A DNA stretch of 15,855 bases from Betaproteobacteria bacterium (GCA_013298455.1 JAAFHR010000017.1:1-15855); one strand, 5' to 3'; shown: positions 1-7,315, numbered from the stretch's first letter. Notes: a model not told the origin generated them from the letters alone. Translations and numbers: made by a program.

Positions 1-451
1 TCATGGAATTGTGATTGTCGCCGTCTGACAAGACGACCATCCCCGGCAGCGCTGAACCGAGCACCGAAAGCGACGCCAGATTCGCGCTGTAGCCCGAGGT
101 GAAGCTAAGCGCTGCGGGTTTGTCGTGGAGCCGGGCCAAGAGTTGTTCGAGCTCCACATGCAGCGCGTTCGTGCCACCGATATTTCGCGTGCCGCCTGCG
201 CCGGTTGCGCCGCCGTTGACGGCATCCAGCATCGCCGCACGAACAGCGGGGTGATGCCCCATGCCCAAGTAGTCGTTTGAGCACCAAGTGATCACTTCGC
301 GCGCTTCGGCGCCGTGTTCGCTGTGCCACTGCACGCGCGGGTAGCGCCCGGCGGGGCGCGAGAGCTCTGCAAAAATGCGGTAACGTCCCTCGGACTTGAG
401 CGTGCTAATTCTCGCGTCGAACAAGCTTGGGTAATCAGCGGATTGGATCAA
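1..451 (-). CDS. hemA: 5-aminolevulinate synthase (ALAS), N-terminal 150 residues, cut by window edge
   Basis: This PLP enzyme condenses glycine with succinyl-CoA to 5-aminolevulinate, the first step of the Shemin heme pathway, in the cytoplasm. Translation of the minus strand gives EGRYR (21-25), WCSNDYLGMGHHP (56-68), GAGGTRNIGGT (84-94), HVELE (98-102) and LSDGDNHNSM (141-150), the family's motifs in the right order. By alignment to Rhodobacter capsulatus ALAS, the residues that hold the succinyl carboxylate (Arg21, Thr83, Asn85) correspond to R25, T88 and N90. This argues against the related BioF and KBL enzymes. An in-frame TGA lies just upstream and there is no in-frame ATG before the conserved region, so the start is TTG at 451, preceded by GAAGG with a 9 nt gap. 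The N-terminus then has the same length as the Rhodobacter protein. The catalytic lysine region lies outside the window. The symbol hemA is also used for glutamyl-tRNA reductase, which this is not. Confidence 0.9.
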   Translation of the reverse strand, partial: MIQSADYPSLFDARISTLKSEGRYRIFAELSRPAGRYPRVQWHSEHGAEAREVITWCSNDYLGMGHHPAVRAAMLDAVNGGATGAGGTRNIGGTNALHVELEQLLARLHDKPAALSFTSGYSANLASLSVLGSALPGMVVLSDGDNHNSM

Positions 452-457
452 AACACG

Positions 458-1363
458 ATGCCTTCAGATTTAGACCCACATTTTACGAGCCCAGCGGATC
501 GCCAGCGTCAATCGCAATGGCGGGCGGGTCGGTTTAGCTTCGCCAACGATCTCAAAGCCCCTGTAGTCGTGATGGGCATCGTCAACATGACGCCCGATTC
601 GTTTTCCGATGGGGGCGCGTTGTTAAACGACGCCTTTGACCCGCAAGCCGCCGTTTCTCGCGCCTTGCAGATGATTGAAAACGGTGCCGACATCGTTGAT
701 GTGGGCGGTGAATCCACCCGTCCGGGCGCAGCGCCCGTTGGCGCTGACCTGGAAATCGCTCGCGTGATACCGGTCATAAGTGCGCTGGCGAAGGCAGGGC
801 ATTGCGTTTCGGTCGACACCAAAAAGCCAGCGGTGATGCGAGCCGCGATTACTGCCGGCGCGTCGGTCGTCAACGACGTGTTTGCGCTGCGGGCCGAGGG
901 GGCAATGGCTATTTGCGCGGAGCACGACGTTGGCGTCGTGCTCATGCACATGCAAGGCGAGCCCGCGACCATGCAGGTTCTGCCTCGCTACAACAACGTA
1001 TTGCTCGAAGTGACCGAGTTTCTGAAGCAACGCATCGCGGCCTGTGAGCGAGCAGGCATCGCGTCAGATCGAATCGCCATCGATCCGGGCTTTGGCTTTG
1101 GAAAAACCATGGAACACAATGTCGAGCTGACGCAGCACCTCCATCAGCTCGCCGCGCTGGGCTACCCGCTGCTGGCGGGCTGGTCACGCAAAGGCACGCT
1201 CGGCACGCTCACTGGGCAAAAGCTCGCCAAAGATCGGGTCAGTGCAAGCGTTGCGGCGGCGCTCGCGTGCGTCGCTCGCGGCGCGCGAATCGTTCGGGTA
1301 CACGATGTGCGGGAAACCGTCGATGCGTTGAAGGTTTGGAGCGTGATGGGCGTTGAGTTGTAG
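458..1363 (+). CDS. folP: Dihydropteroate synthase
   Basis: DHPS joins 6-hydroxymethyl-7,8-dihydropterin diphosphate to p-aminobenzoate in folate synthesis and is the sulfonamide target. It is a cytoplasmic TIM barrel, here 301 aa. Visible motifs are NMTPDSFSDGG (43-53), GGESTRPG (83-90), SVDT (118-121), ND (139-140), HMQG (164-167), DPGFGFGKT (209-217), SRKG (243-246) and VRVHDVRE (279-286); together they cover the pterin, diphosphate and pABA sites. The ATG at 458 is the only sensible start: no start codon follows before the GTG-ATG pair within strand 1 of the barrel, and the open frame from 314 to 457 overlaps ALAS coding sequence. The N-terminus is about 20 residues longer than in E. coli. 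Many betaproteobacteria have ftsH upstream of folP-glmM; here a divergent ALAS gene occupies that place. The Shine-Dalgarno sequence is weak. Confidence 0.95.
   Translation: MPSDLDPHFTSPADRQRQSQWRAGRFSFANDLKAPVVVMGIVNMTPDSFSDGGALLNDAFDPQAAVSRALQMIENGADIVDVGGESTRPGAAPVGADLEIARVIPVISALAKAGHCVSVDTKKPAVMRAAITAGASVVNDVFALRAEGAMAICAEHDVGVVLMHMQGEPATMQVLPRYNNVLLEVTEFLKQRIAACERAGIASDRIAIDPGFGFGKTMEHNVELTQHLHQLAALGYPLLAGWSRKGTLGTLTGQKLAKDRVSASVAAALACVARGARIVRVHDVRETVDALKVWSVMGVEL
461..465 (-). promoter_or_regulatory. Ribosome binding site for the TTG start of ALAS
   Basis: The minus strand reads GAAGG at 465-461, followed by 9 nt and then TTG at 451. This supports the unusual TTG start. The site lies inside codons 2-3 of the divergent folP gene. 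Confidence 0.5.
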
Positions 1364-1392
1364 CCACAACCCGCCCTGCGCTAGCGCAGGAT

Positions 1393-1492
1393 GTAGGCGC
1401 GGACCTGGCCGCGCTCTGTGATGAAGCGGGATGCGGGCCGAGCGACGCCAGGTCGTCGCCTACACAGAGCGCCCCGCCAGGTCGTCGCCTAC
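1393..1492. repeat. Imperfect long inverted repeat (REP-like) in the folP-glmM spacer
   Basis: The left arm (1393-1420) contains GTAGGCGCGGACCTGG and GCGCTCTGTG. The right arm (1463-1492) contains the complements CACAGAGCGC and CCAGGTCGTCGCCTAC. The 10 bp part pairs perfectly and the 16 bp part pairs at 14 of 16 positions. The loop carries a further direct copy: CGCCAGGTCGTCGCCTAC occurs exactly at 1446-1463 and again at 1475-1492. Related words recur at 13650-13662 and 13870-13885, so this is probably a dispersed family. No coding frame is supported here. Confidence 0.75.
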
Positions 1493-1496
1493 GCCG

Positions 1497-1502
1497 TAAA
1501 AT
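1497..1502 (+). promoter_or_regulatory. Candidate -10 element for leaderless glmM transcription
   Basis: TAAAAT ends exactly 6 nt before the glmM ATG, which would place the transcription start on or beside the A of the start codon. No Shine-Dalgarno sequence is visible. No convincing -35 hexamer is seen, because the region upstream is the repeat. This is inference from spacing alone. Confidence 0.35.
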
Positions 1503-1508
1503 CTGCCC

Positions 1509-2852
1509 ATGACAAAACGCAAATACTTCGGCACCGACGGCGTGCGCGGCGAAGTGGGCACTCTGCCCATCACCCCCGACTTCGTCATGCAGCTCGGCCA
1601 CGCGACCGGCCGCGTGCTTCGCAAACATTGGCGCGGCAATTCACGGCCCACGGTGCTGATTGGCAAAGACACACGGATTTCGGGCTACATGCTCGAAGCT
1701 GCACTCGAAGCGGGGCTCTCGTCGGCGGGTGTGGACGTCATGCTCACAGGACCCCTTCCAACGCCTGCAATCGCGTATCTAACGCGGGCGCTCCGGCACT
1801 CGGCGGGTTTGGTCATTTCAGCGTCGCACAACCCGTTTCAAGACAACGGCATTAAGTTTTTTGATCGGAAGGGCGACAAGCTCTCTGACGAAGCCGAGCT
1901 CGAAATCGAAGCGGAGTTCGATCTCGGTTTGCGCTGTGTGGTGTCGAGCGAGTTGGGCAAAGCCAAGCGCTTGCCGGATGCCGTCGGGCGCTATGTTGAA
2001 TTTTGTAAACGCGCGTTCCCGGCGGACTTAACGCTCAGAGGCTTGAAGATCGTGGTGGATTGCGCCAACGGTGCAGCGTATCAAGTCGCCCCCGCGGTGT
2101 TTCATGAATTGGGTGCGACGGTGATCAGCGTGGGCGCGTCCCCTGATGGCGTGAACATCAATAAGGGCGTTGGTGCAACCTGTGAATCGTTCATCGCAGA
2201 GCAGGTGTTGAAACACGACGCAGACGTTGGCATTGCGGTCGACGGCGATGCGGATCGCTTGCTGATGGTTGACGCCAAAGGCTGCACCTACGATGGCGAT
2301 CAGCTCGTCTACATCATCGCTGCACATCGGGCGAGCAAAGGCGAGTTGGGCGGCGGCGTGGTCGGCACGCAGATGACCAACTACGGGTTGGAAGCGGCGT
2401 TTGCCAAACGCGGGATTGAATTCGCCCGGGCGAAGGTCGGTGATCGCTACGTGCTGGAAATTTTGCGCGAAAGAAATTGGCTCATCGGTGGCGAAAATTC
2501 GGGGCACATTTTGTGTTTGGATCGACACTCAACAGGTGACGCGATCATCGCCGCGCTCGAAGTGCTGCGGGCATTGGTTGAACAAAATCGCTCGCTCGCT
2601 GAAGCAGCGGCAGACGTGAATTTGTTGCCCCAAGAACTCATCAACGTGCGCATTGATAAATCCTCGCCTTGGGCCGATAAGCCCGGCGTGAAATCAGCGC
2701 TCGCGCATTGGGAAAACACGCTCACCGGTCGTGGCCGGATCTTGCTGCGACCTTCCGGCACAGAGCCTGTGGTGCGTGTGATGGTTGAGGCGAGTGATGC
2801 TGCGCTCGCCCGCGAAGGCGCTGAGGCGATTGCGGCGGCGGTCGCCGCGTGA
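1509..2852 (+). CDS. glmM: Phosphoglucosamine mutase
   Basis: GlmM converts glucosamine-6-phosphate to glucosamine-1-phosphate, which feeds UDP-GlcNAc for peptidoglycan and LPS. The 447 aa length is normal. The four alpha-D-phosphohexomutase landmarks are intact: ISASHNPF (103-110, with S106 as the phosphorylated catalytic serine), the Mg-binding loop DGDADR (245-250), the sugar-binding loop GGENSGH (327-333) and the phosphate-binding loop RPSGTEP (414-420). GENSGH separates it from phosphomannomutase/phosphoglucomutase relatives. It follows folP in the same direction, the usual proteobacterial order, but a 145 bp repeat-bearing spacer separates them, so it may have its own promoter. No Shine-Dalgarno sequence precedes the ATG. 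Confidence 0.97.
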   Translation: MTKRKYFGTDGVRGEVGTLPITPDFVMQLGHATGRVLRKHWRGNSRPTVLIGKDTRISGYMLEAALEAGLSSAGVDVMLTGPLPTPAIAYLTRALRHSAGLVISASHNPFQDNGIKFFDRKGDKLSDEAELEIEAEFDLGLRCVVSSELGKAKRLPDAVGRYVEFCKRAFPADLTLRGLKIVVDCANGAAYQVAPAVFHELGATVISVGASPDGVNINKGVGATCESFIAEQVLKHDADVGIAVDGDADRLLMVDAKGCTYDGDQLVYIIAAHRASKGELGGGVVGTQMTNYGLEAAFAKRGIEFARAKVGDRYVLEILRERNWLIGGENSGHILCLDRHSTGDAIIAALEVLRALVEQNRSLAEAAADVNLLPQELINVRIDKSSPWADKPGVKSALAHWENTLTGRGRILLRPSGTEPVVRVMVEASDAALAREGAEAIAAAVAA

Positions 2853-2871
2853 AACACGTCGCCTTCGCAGC

Positions 2872-3558
2872 ATGAAGCTCAGCTATTCGCATCTTGATCT
2901 GATCGCGTTTATCGTGTTCGTTGTTTGCTGGTTTGGCTACGATTGGTTTGCCAAGCGCCATGCAGCGGATCGCCCGAGTTTGCTCACGGTGATGAATCCG
3001 TTTCGTGAGCGTTGGTTCGAGCAAACTTTGACGCGCGAAAACCGTATCGTTGATTCGGCGCTGGTGTCAAATTTGATGCATAGCGCCACGTTTTTCTCCT
3101 CGACGACAGTGCTGGTGCTCGGCGGTTTGCTCGCGCTTTTCGGCTCGATTGAAAAGAGCGCCGAGATTTTCGAGAACTTGCCGTTCGCGCAGCGCTCATC
3201 GCAGCAGCTGCTGGAAGCGAAAGTAGTGTTGCTGATCTTGCTTTTTATCTACGCACTCGTGAAGTTCACGTGGTCGGTGCGGCAATTCAACTTTGTCACG
3301 ATCATTGTGGGCGCCATCGCTCCGCGTGAATCGATCAGTGCGGAGGATACATTGGCTGCCAAACGAGCGAGCGGCATCGTCACGCTCGCCGGAGAAAACT
3401 TCGGTCAGGGGCTCCGCGCCTACTACTTTGCGCTCGCCGTGTTGATGTGGTTTGTGCAACCGCTATTTTTTATGATCGCGACGGCTGTGGTCACGCTCAT
3501 GCTCTATCGCATGGAATTTCACTCGCGAACTTTGGATGTGTTGTCGGGTAAAGCATGA
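2872..3558 (+). CDS. DUF599-family integral membrane protein
   Basis: This 228 aa protein has about four hydrophobic segments, near residues 8-26, 71-92, 114-134 and 182-213 (the last long enough for one or two passes). The N-terminal segment followed by GYDW, the middle NRIVDSALVSNLMHSATFF region and the VRQFNF motif resemble the DUF599 family, whose function is unknown. The chosen ATG lies 19 nt after the glmM stop. The same frame stays open further upstream inside glmM, but that stretch is Arg-rich out-of-frame glmM sequence. It is probably co-transcribed with glmM, and hairpins follow its stop codon directly. The family call is from memory of its pattern; the membrane character is seen directly. 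Confidence 0.8.
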   Translation: MKLSYSHLDLIAFIVFVVCWFGYDWFAKRHAADRPSLLTVMNPFRERWFEQTLTRENRIVDSALVSNLMHSATFFSSTTVLVLGGLLALFGSIEKSAEIFENLPFAQRSSQQLLEAKVVLLILLFIYALVKFTWSVRQFNFVTIIVGAIAPRESISAEDTLAAKRASGIVTLAGENFGQGLRAYYFALAVLMWFVQPLFFMIATAVVTLMLYRMEFHSRTLDVLSGKA

Positions 3559-3578
3559 TGAAACGCTTTTCGTTTCAA
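3558..3578 (+). other. Hairpin at the stop codon of the DUF599 gene
   Basis: ATGAAACG (3558-3565) pairs perfectly with CGTTTCAT (3571-3578) around a 5 nt loop, beginning at the last base of the stop codon. There is no U-run, so it may be an mRNA-stabilising or attenuating hairpin and not a full terminator. Confidence 0.5.
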
Positions 3579-3590
3579 TGCCTTATTTAT

Positions 3591-3614
3591 AAACGGCTCC
3601 AAGCCGTTTTAATA
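3591..3614 (+). terminator. Probable intrinsic terminator
   Basis: AAACGGCT (3591-3598) and AGCCGTTT (3602-3609) form a perfect 8 bp stem with a CCA loop. It is followed by TTAATAA, giving four consecutive T at 3607-3610. It sits 33 nt beyond the DUF599 stop, in a convergent intergenic region. The T-tract is short, so efficiency is uncertain. Confidence 0.6.
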
Positions 3615-3644
3615 AGCTACCGATAACGCCTTGAAAGTCTACAG

Positions 3645-3665
3645 ACGCCTTTATCCGTAAGGCGT
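3645..3665. terminator. Hairpin in the convergent region, possible minus-strand terminator
   Basis: ACGCCTT (3645-3651) pairs with AAGGCGT (3659-3665) around a 7 nt loop. A further unpaired ACGCCTT copy lies at 3626-3632. The hairpin begins about 44 nt beyond the stop of the minus-strand MFS gene. No clear T-run follows on either strand. Confidence 0.35.
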
Positions 3666-3708
3666 TTGGCAGATTAGCTGAAGATTTGTCTCGCAGAGCG
3701 AGCGAAGC

Positions 3709-4869
3709 CTAAGCCCGCACGGCATCCGTCTTCGGCAAAAACATCACTGCAAACGTGGTGCAGGTCGCAATCACAGCCATCACCGTGATGAGCGTTGCGA
3801 AACCGCTGGCTTTCACAAACGGGCCAAGCGCCCAAACGGCGAGCGAAGAAATCCCAAAGCTCACCGCAAGGCGTAAACCTGCGACTCGTGAGCGCATGCT
3901 GTCATCCACGAACCGAGCAATGATCGCATCAGTGAACGGAATCGCGCCAAACACAAACATCATGTAGGCCGTTGCAAAGACGTAAAACGCCCAGCCTTGT
4001 GCGTTGATCGCGAGCACAAACGCGACCACTTGCGCGGCCACGATCGGCAGAAAAATTCGCTTGATCGGAAAGCGATCAATCAACTGGCCAACGATCACTT
4101 GGGCGAGCGATGCGACCGTATAAATCCCCGCAAGCAGCAATCCCAGTTTGGCAGGATCGGAGGCGATTGCAGAGAAACGTTCACGAAGTAACTCACCGTT
4201 GCCATTGGTCGTGAAATTGAAGAGTATGCCGCCCAATGTTGTGGTCACCGTTAGCACGGCAAACACGCGAATTGCGATGGCGCGATCAACGACTAACGGG
4301 TTCGCATTTTTTCGTTTTGCGGGCGACGCCAGTTCACGCGGCACGGCATAGGCGAAATACGCGCCCAACAGCAGGCAAGCCAGTGCGGGCACAACAAAGG
4401 CCGCTCGCCACCCGGCGTATTTCACAAGCAACCCCGTGATCAGCGCAGCCACAGCGATCCCCAAATTTCCCGCCAAACCATTGATGCCAATGACCGCGCC
4501 GGGCTTCTCGGCACCCTGCAGCAGCATTGGAATGCCCACCGGGTGATAGATCGCGCTAAACGCGCCCATCAGGGTGAGCGCAACGCCCATTTGCAGTGGC
4601 GTTTGCGTCAGCGAAACGAGCAAAAGCGAGGCGCCCATTCCAAAGAAAAAAACGAGCATCATCGAGCGCCTTCCCCAGAGATCACCGTAACGCCCCGCTG
4701 GGAGCGAGGCCAGACCAAACATCACAAACGCCCCCGTTGTGTAGGGCATCAAATCCTCCCAACGCCCTACGCCGAAATCAATGGCGATGGCGCTCACGGC
4801 CGTCGCAAAAATCAGTAACGCCAGATGATCAATGGCGTGGGCTAGGTAGAGGAGTATTCGAGTTGTCAT
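3709..4869 (-). CDS. MFS transporter
   Basis: This 386 aa protein has about 12 hydrophobic segments in two halves. The loop between segments 2 and 3 carries motif A, GRYGDLWGRR (59-68), and the second half repeats a weaker version, GQLIDRFPIKR (261-271). The region YHPVGIPML (108-116) followed by GINGLAGNLGIA (128-139) resembles the fosmidomycin-resistance-like branch of the family, but the substrate cannot be read from sequence. It would act as an inner-membrane secondary transporter, probably proton-driven. Its ATG overlaps the TGA of the upstream membrane/TPR gene by ATGA (4866-4869), so the two are almost surely co-transcribed and translationally coupled. The two proteins may share a function, which is inference. 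Confidence 0.88.
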   Translation of the reverse strand: MTTRILLYLAHAIDHLALLIFATAVSAIAIDFGVGRWEDLMPYTTGAFVMFGLASLPAGRYGDLWGRRSMMLVFFFGMGASLLLVSLTQTPLQMGVALTLMGAFSAIYHPVGIPMLLQGAEKPGAVIGINGLAGNLGIAVAALITGLLVKYAGWRAAFVVPALACLLLGAYFAYAVPRELASPAKRKNANPLVVDRAIAIRVFAVLTVTTTLGGILFNFTTNGNGELLRERFSAIASDPAKLGLLLAGIYTVASLAQVIVGQLIDRFPIKRIFLPIVAAQVVAFVLAINAQGWAFYVFATAYMMFVFGAIPFTDAIIARFVDDSMRSRVAGLRLAVSFGISSLAVWALGPFVKASGFATLITVMAVIATCTTFAVMFLPKTDAVRA

Positions 4870-7241
4870 GTGGAGGCCTGAGCTGCTTCGGATTGGGGGG
4901 GCTGAGCGGCGGTGATACCGAGCGCGCGCTCAATGTCTAGTTGGCGCATGGCGAGCGGCCACAGCCCGGCGTCGAGTTTGAGTGCGAGTAGCAAGCGGGC
5001 GCGCGCACCGGCTAGATTGCCGCGCCGCTGCAAAAGCTCCGCCACCGCCGCATGCGCAACGCCCACATCGGGGTGCCACATGGCGTTGTCGTTGATCTTT
5101 TTCTCGTACGCGGCGCCGTCGGTGGCTCGAAGCGCCAAGCGGGTGATGTAGCACTGACCCGCCAGCGAATCGAGGGCAATGCCCGTTTCAACCATTGATT
5201 GTTGCGCTGATCTGAAGTCGTCCCGAAGCAAGTGCAATTCAGCGATTTCTCGAGCAAACACTGCGCGCTCAGGGTGTGAGCTCAGCGTGGCAATCGAGTC
5301 TTCAGCGGCAGTGATGTCGCCGCCGAAAAAGAGCTGCGCGTGGGCAAGCTTGCGGGTGGTGTCGATTGTTGGGGGCAGCGCTGGCGCGAGCTTCACAACG
5401 GTGCCATGATCGCCTGTTAAGTGCGCATACTGAACGAGTGCGGCACGCTGCGTTTCGTTGAGCGATTCGTGAGGTTTCGAGAGCAACAATTGATAGTGAG
5501 ATGCGCCGGGGGCGAGTGTTTTGCTCGCCAAGGCATAGCGCAAATGGGCGGTGTGTGTAATGAGCGAGGCTGGCGCAATCTCTTGCATGCGTTTTAGCGG
5601 CGCAAGCGCCGATGAAGATTTGCCCAATTCGAGCGCATTGTCAAAGCTCCCGGATGCGCCGTCAAACAGTGAGCGCACAACCGCCGATAGGTCCGCTTCG
5701 GTTTTCTGCACCGCTACCGCTGCGTCTCTTTCGCTCGTTTGGCTGCAAAACGCTGGTAGCAGAAATAGCGCTACACAGCAGCCAAGCGGCAGCATGAGCC
5801 ACAGCGCGCCCACATTGACAAGCGCGCTCCTTGACACGCTAGGTAAGGCAAACGCCGCGACCAAGCCAATCAAAGCAATCCAAGCGGCCAATCCAGCCGC
5901 TGCGTCGCGGCGTGGCATGCTCAAGGCGCTTGGCCACACACGGTGCGCGGCGATGAAGGTTGCGATGAGTGCGGGCACGGCAACGGCGCGAGCTAGCAGC
6001 GTGGCAACATCGCCCGACGGATCCCGGAGCGCGTCTGCGTCAATTGGGGCTGCAATAAAGCGCTGCGCCATCGCCGCAATCCACAGCGCGGGCGCTACGA
6101 AAAGTAGCGGCAAAAGGCGCGAAACGCTCTTCGAGAAGCGATGCGCGATCAGCAAAAAAAGCACCACGATCATGACCCAGCCAAGGGTGACGCCCCCGAG
6201 CCAGCAGGCGAGCGACGCCAAACCGAGAGAGAGCACCGCGGCGATCAGATCATGCTGGCCAGCGCTGAACCGCTCGAGCGACTCGCGGGTGGCAGCGATG
6301 GCGCGCCAAGGCCGGGCGGTGGCAATGATCGCGAGCGCCGCTGCGATCCACGCCCAGCTCGCGGTGTTGAGCGCCCAAGCGAATGGTGCAAACAGAGTGG
6401 CCAGCGCGATCAGCGCAGTCAGCGCCAAACATGAGCCAACGATCGCATGCGCTCGCTTCGTTGGGTTTTGTCTCAGGGCGAAACCCAGCGTTAGCATCGT
6501 TGCTACACCGGCAAGCGAGAGCCAGAGCGCCACGGGCAACACACGCTCGGCCGTGCCGCGCGGGGCCAGCGGCGGGTCGCCACTCCAGCTTGCGAGTGCA
6601 AGCGCCGTGCTGGCCAAGGGCGTAGCCGAGACGATGCGCGGCGTTTGAAGCGTCACGGCTGCAGAACCCTGCGGCGCGATCAAGGCGATGGCAAGACGAG
6701 TGGCATTGTCTCGCCACATGGGATGACCGCGCAGCAATACGCGGTGCGACACCGGCGTTGTTGAGGGCGGCAGCGCGACACTGGTGTTTGCAGGGCGGCG
6801 TAGGTCGCGGCTGCTGAGCCAGCCCAGCGTGAGCGTGGTGTTAGGCGGTATTTGATCGAACGACAGGTTGAGTGCGGTTACCTGCGCCGTCTCCAGACTG
6901 ATCGCGCTCATCGTCGCCACAGCCGGTTGCCCGAGAAATTCGAAGCGCGCTTCGCCGTTGCTGCTCACCACAACGGCGTTGGCGGCACCCAGCGGCAGCT
7001 GCTCGGTACGGCTCCCGAGGTGCCACCCCGACAGGAGCGTAATTTGCACGATTAACGCCAGCATGGCAAACGCCAGCGCGACGAACGCCCCGAGGTTTCG
7101 CCCAGCGGGCCAAGTGGTGAAAAGTGCCTGCCATGCGGGGGCGAGAGAGCGAGCAGAGGGTGCCGAGCTAGCGGTGTTGGCGGCGTTTGCGGTCGGGATC
7201 GAGCCCGTGGGCGACAAATTTTCTGTGAGTACGGACGACAT
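4866..7241 (-). CDS. Large uncharacterised membrane protein with C-terminal TPR-like region
   Basis: I do not recognise this protein. From the ATG at 7241 it has 791 residues. A Ser/Ala-rich N-terminus is followed by a first membrane helix (about 50-73) and a roughly 155-residue segment of alternating hydrophobic/polar beta-like sequence. Then come eight to ten further helices between about 235 and 498, and a soluble region (505-791) of helical pairs with A/L periodicity resembling TPR or Sel1-like repeats. The layout suggests an envelope scaffold or a polysaccharide/glycoconjugate-linked protein, but no catalytic motif is visible. A GTG at 7283 would add 14 residues; its only SD-like sequence (GGGG) abuts it, so ATG was preferred with modest confidence. 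It overlaps the downstream MFS gene by 4 bp and is divergent from the PhoD-like gene. Confidence 0.75.
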   Translation of the reverse strand: MSSVLTENLSPTGSIPTANAANTASSAPSARSLAPAWQALFTTWPAGRNLGAFVALAFAMLALIVQITLLSGWHLGSRTEQLPLGAANAVVVSSNGEARFEFLGQPAVATMSAISLETAQVTALNLSFDQIPPNTTLTLGWLSSRDLRRPANTSVALPPSTTPVSHRVLLRGHPMWRDNATRLAIALIAPQGSAAVTLQTPRIVSATPLASTALALASWSGDPPLAPRGTAERVLPVALWLSLAGVATMLTLGFALRQNPTKRAHAIVGSCLALTALIALATLFAPFAWALNTASWAWIAAALAIIATARPWRAIAATRESLERFSAGQHDLIAAVLSLGLASLACWLGGVTLGWVMIVVLFLLIAHRFSKSVSRLLPLLFVAPALWIAAMAQRFIAAPIDADALRDPSGDVATLLARAVAVPALIATFIAAHRVWPSALSMPRRDAAAGLAAWIALIGLVAAFALPSVSRSALVNVGALWLMLPLGCCVALFLLPAFCSQTSERDAAVAVQKTEADLSAVVRSLFDGASGSFDNALELGKSSSALAPLKRMQEIAPASLITHTAHLRYALASKTLAPGASHYQLLLSKPHESLNETQRAALVQYAHLTGDHGTVVKLAPALPPTIDTTRKLAHAQLFFGGDITAAEDSIATLSSHPERAVFAREIAELHLLRDDFRSAQQSMVETGIALDSLAGQCYITRLALRATDGAAYEKKINDNAMWHPDVGVAHAAVAELLQRRGNLAGARARLLLALKLDAGLWPLAMRQLDIERALGITAAQPPQSEAAQAST

Positions 7242-7303
7242 CAATGCGTTTTCGATGACTAACAATGAGTAGCATTTTCGCACCCCCAGCGTGAGAGCGT
7301 CGT

Positions 7304-7309
7304 TAAACT
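7304..7309 (+). promoter_or_regulatory. Candidate -10 element for leaderless transcription of the PhoD-like gene
   Basis: TAAACT ends exactly 6 nt before the ATG at 7316, the same geometry as TAAAAT before glmM. No Shine-Dalgarno sequence is evident. No clear -35 was found at the standard spacing. Confidence 0.3.
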
Positions 7310-7315
7310 AAAGCC

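Noticed and set aside
1..451. 8-amino-7-oxononanoate synthase (BioF) or 2-amino-3-ketobutyrate ligase identity
   Set aside because: EGRYR, GGTRNIGGT and HVELE, including R25/T88/N90, are ALAS-specific features for succinyl-CoA binding.
314..457. N-terminal extension of folP by 48 codons
   Set aside because: It lies antisense to the clearly conserved ALAS coding sequence, and DHPS proteins do not have such an extension; ATG 458 fits better.
1446..1492. Short CRISPR-like array from the two 18 bp direct repeats
   Set aside because: There are only two copies with an 11 bp gap, part of an inverted-repeat structure, and no cas genes are present.
2028..2528. 166-codon minus-strand open frame
   Set aside because: It lies entirely within glmM, whose catalytic loops are intact; the antisense translation shows no family pattern.
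5551..6648. 365-codon open frame on the plus strand
   Set aside because: It is antisense to the membrane/TPR gene, rich in Ser/Ala with no recognisable domain, and is explained by codon bias of the opposite strand.
7242..7283. GTG start 14 codons upstream for the membrane/TPR protein
   Set aside because: Its only purine-rich sequence (GGGG) touches the GTG, which is too close for a ribosome site. It is kept as an alternative, not excluded.
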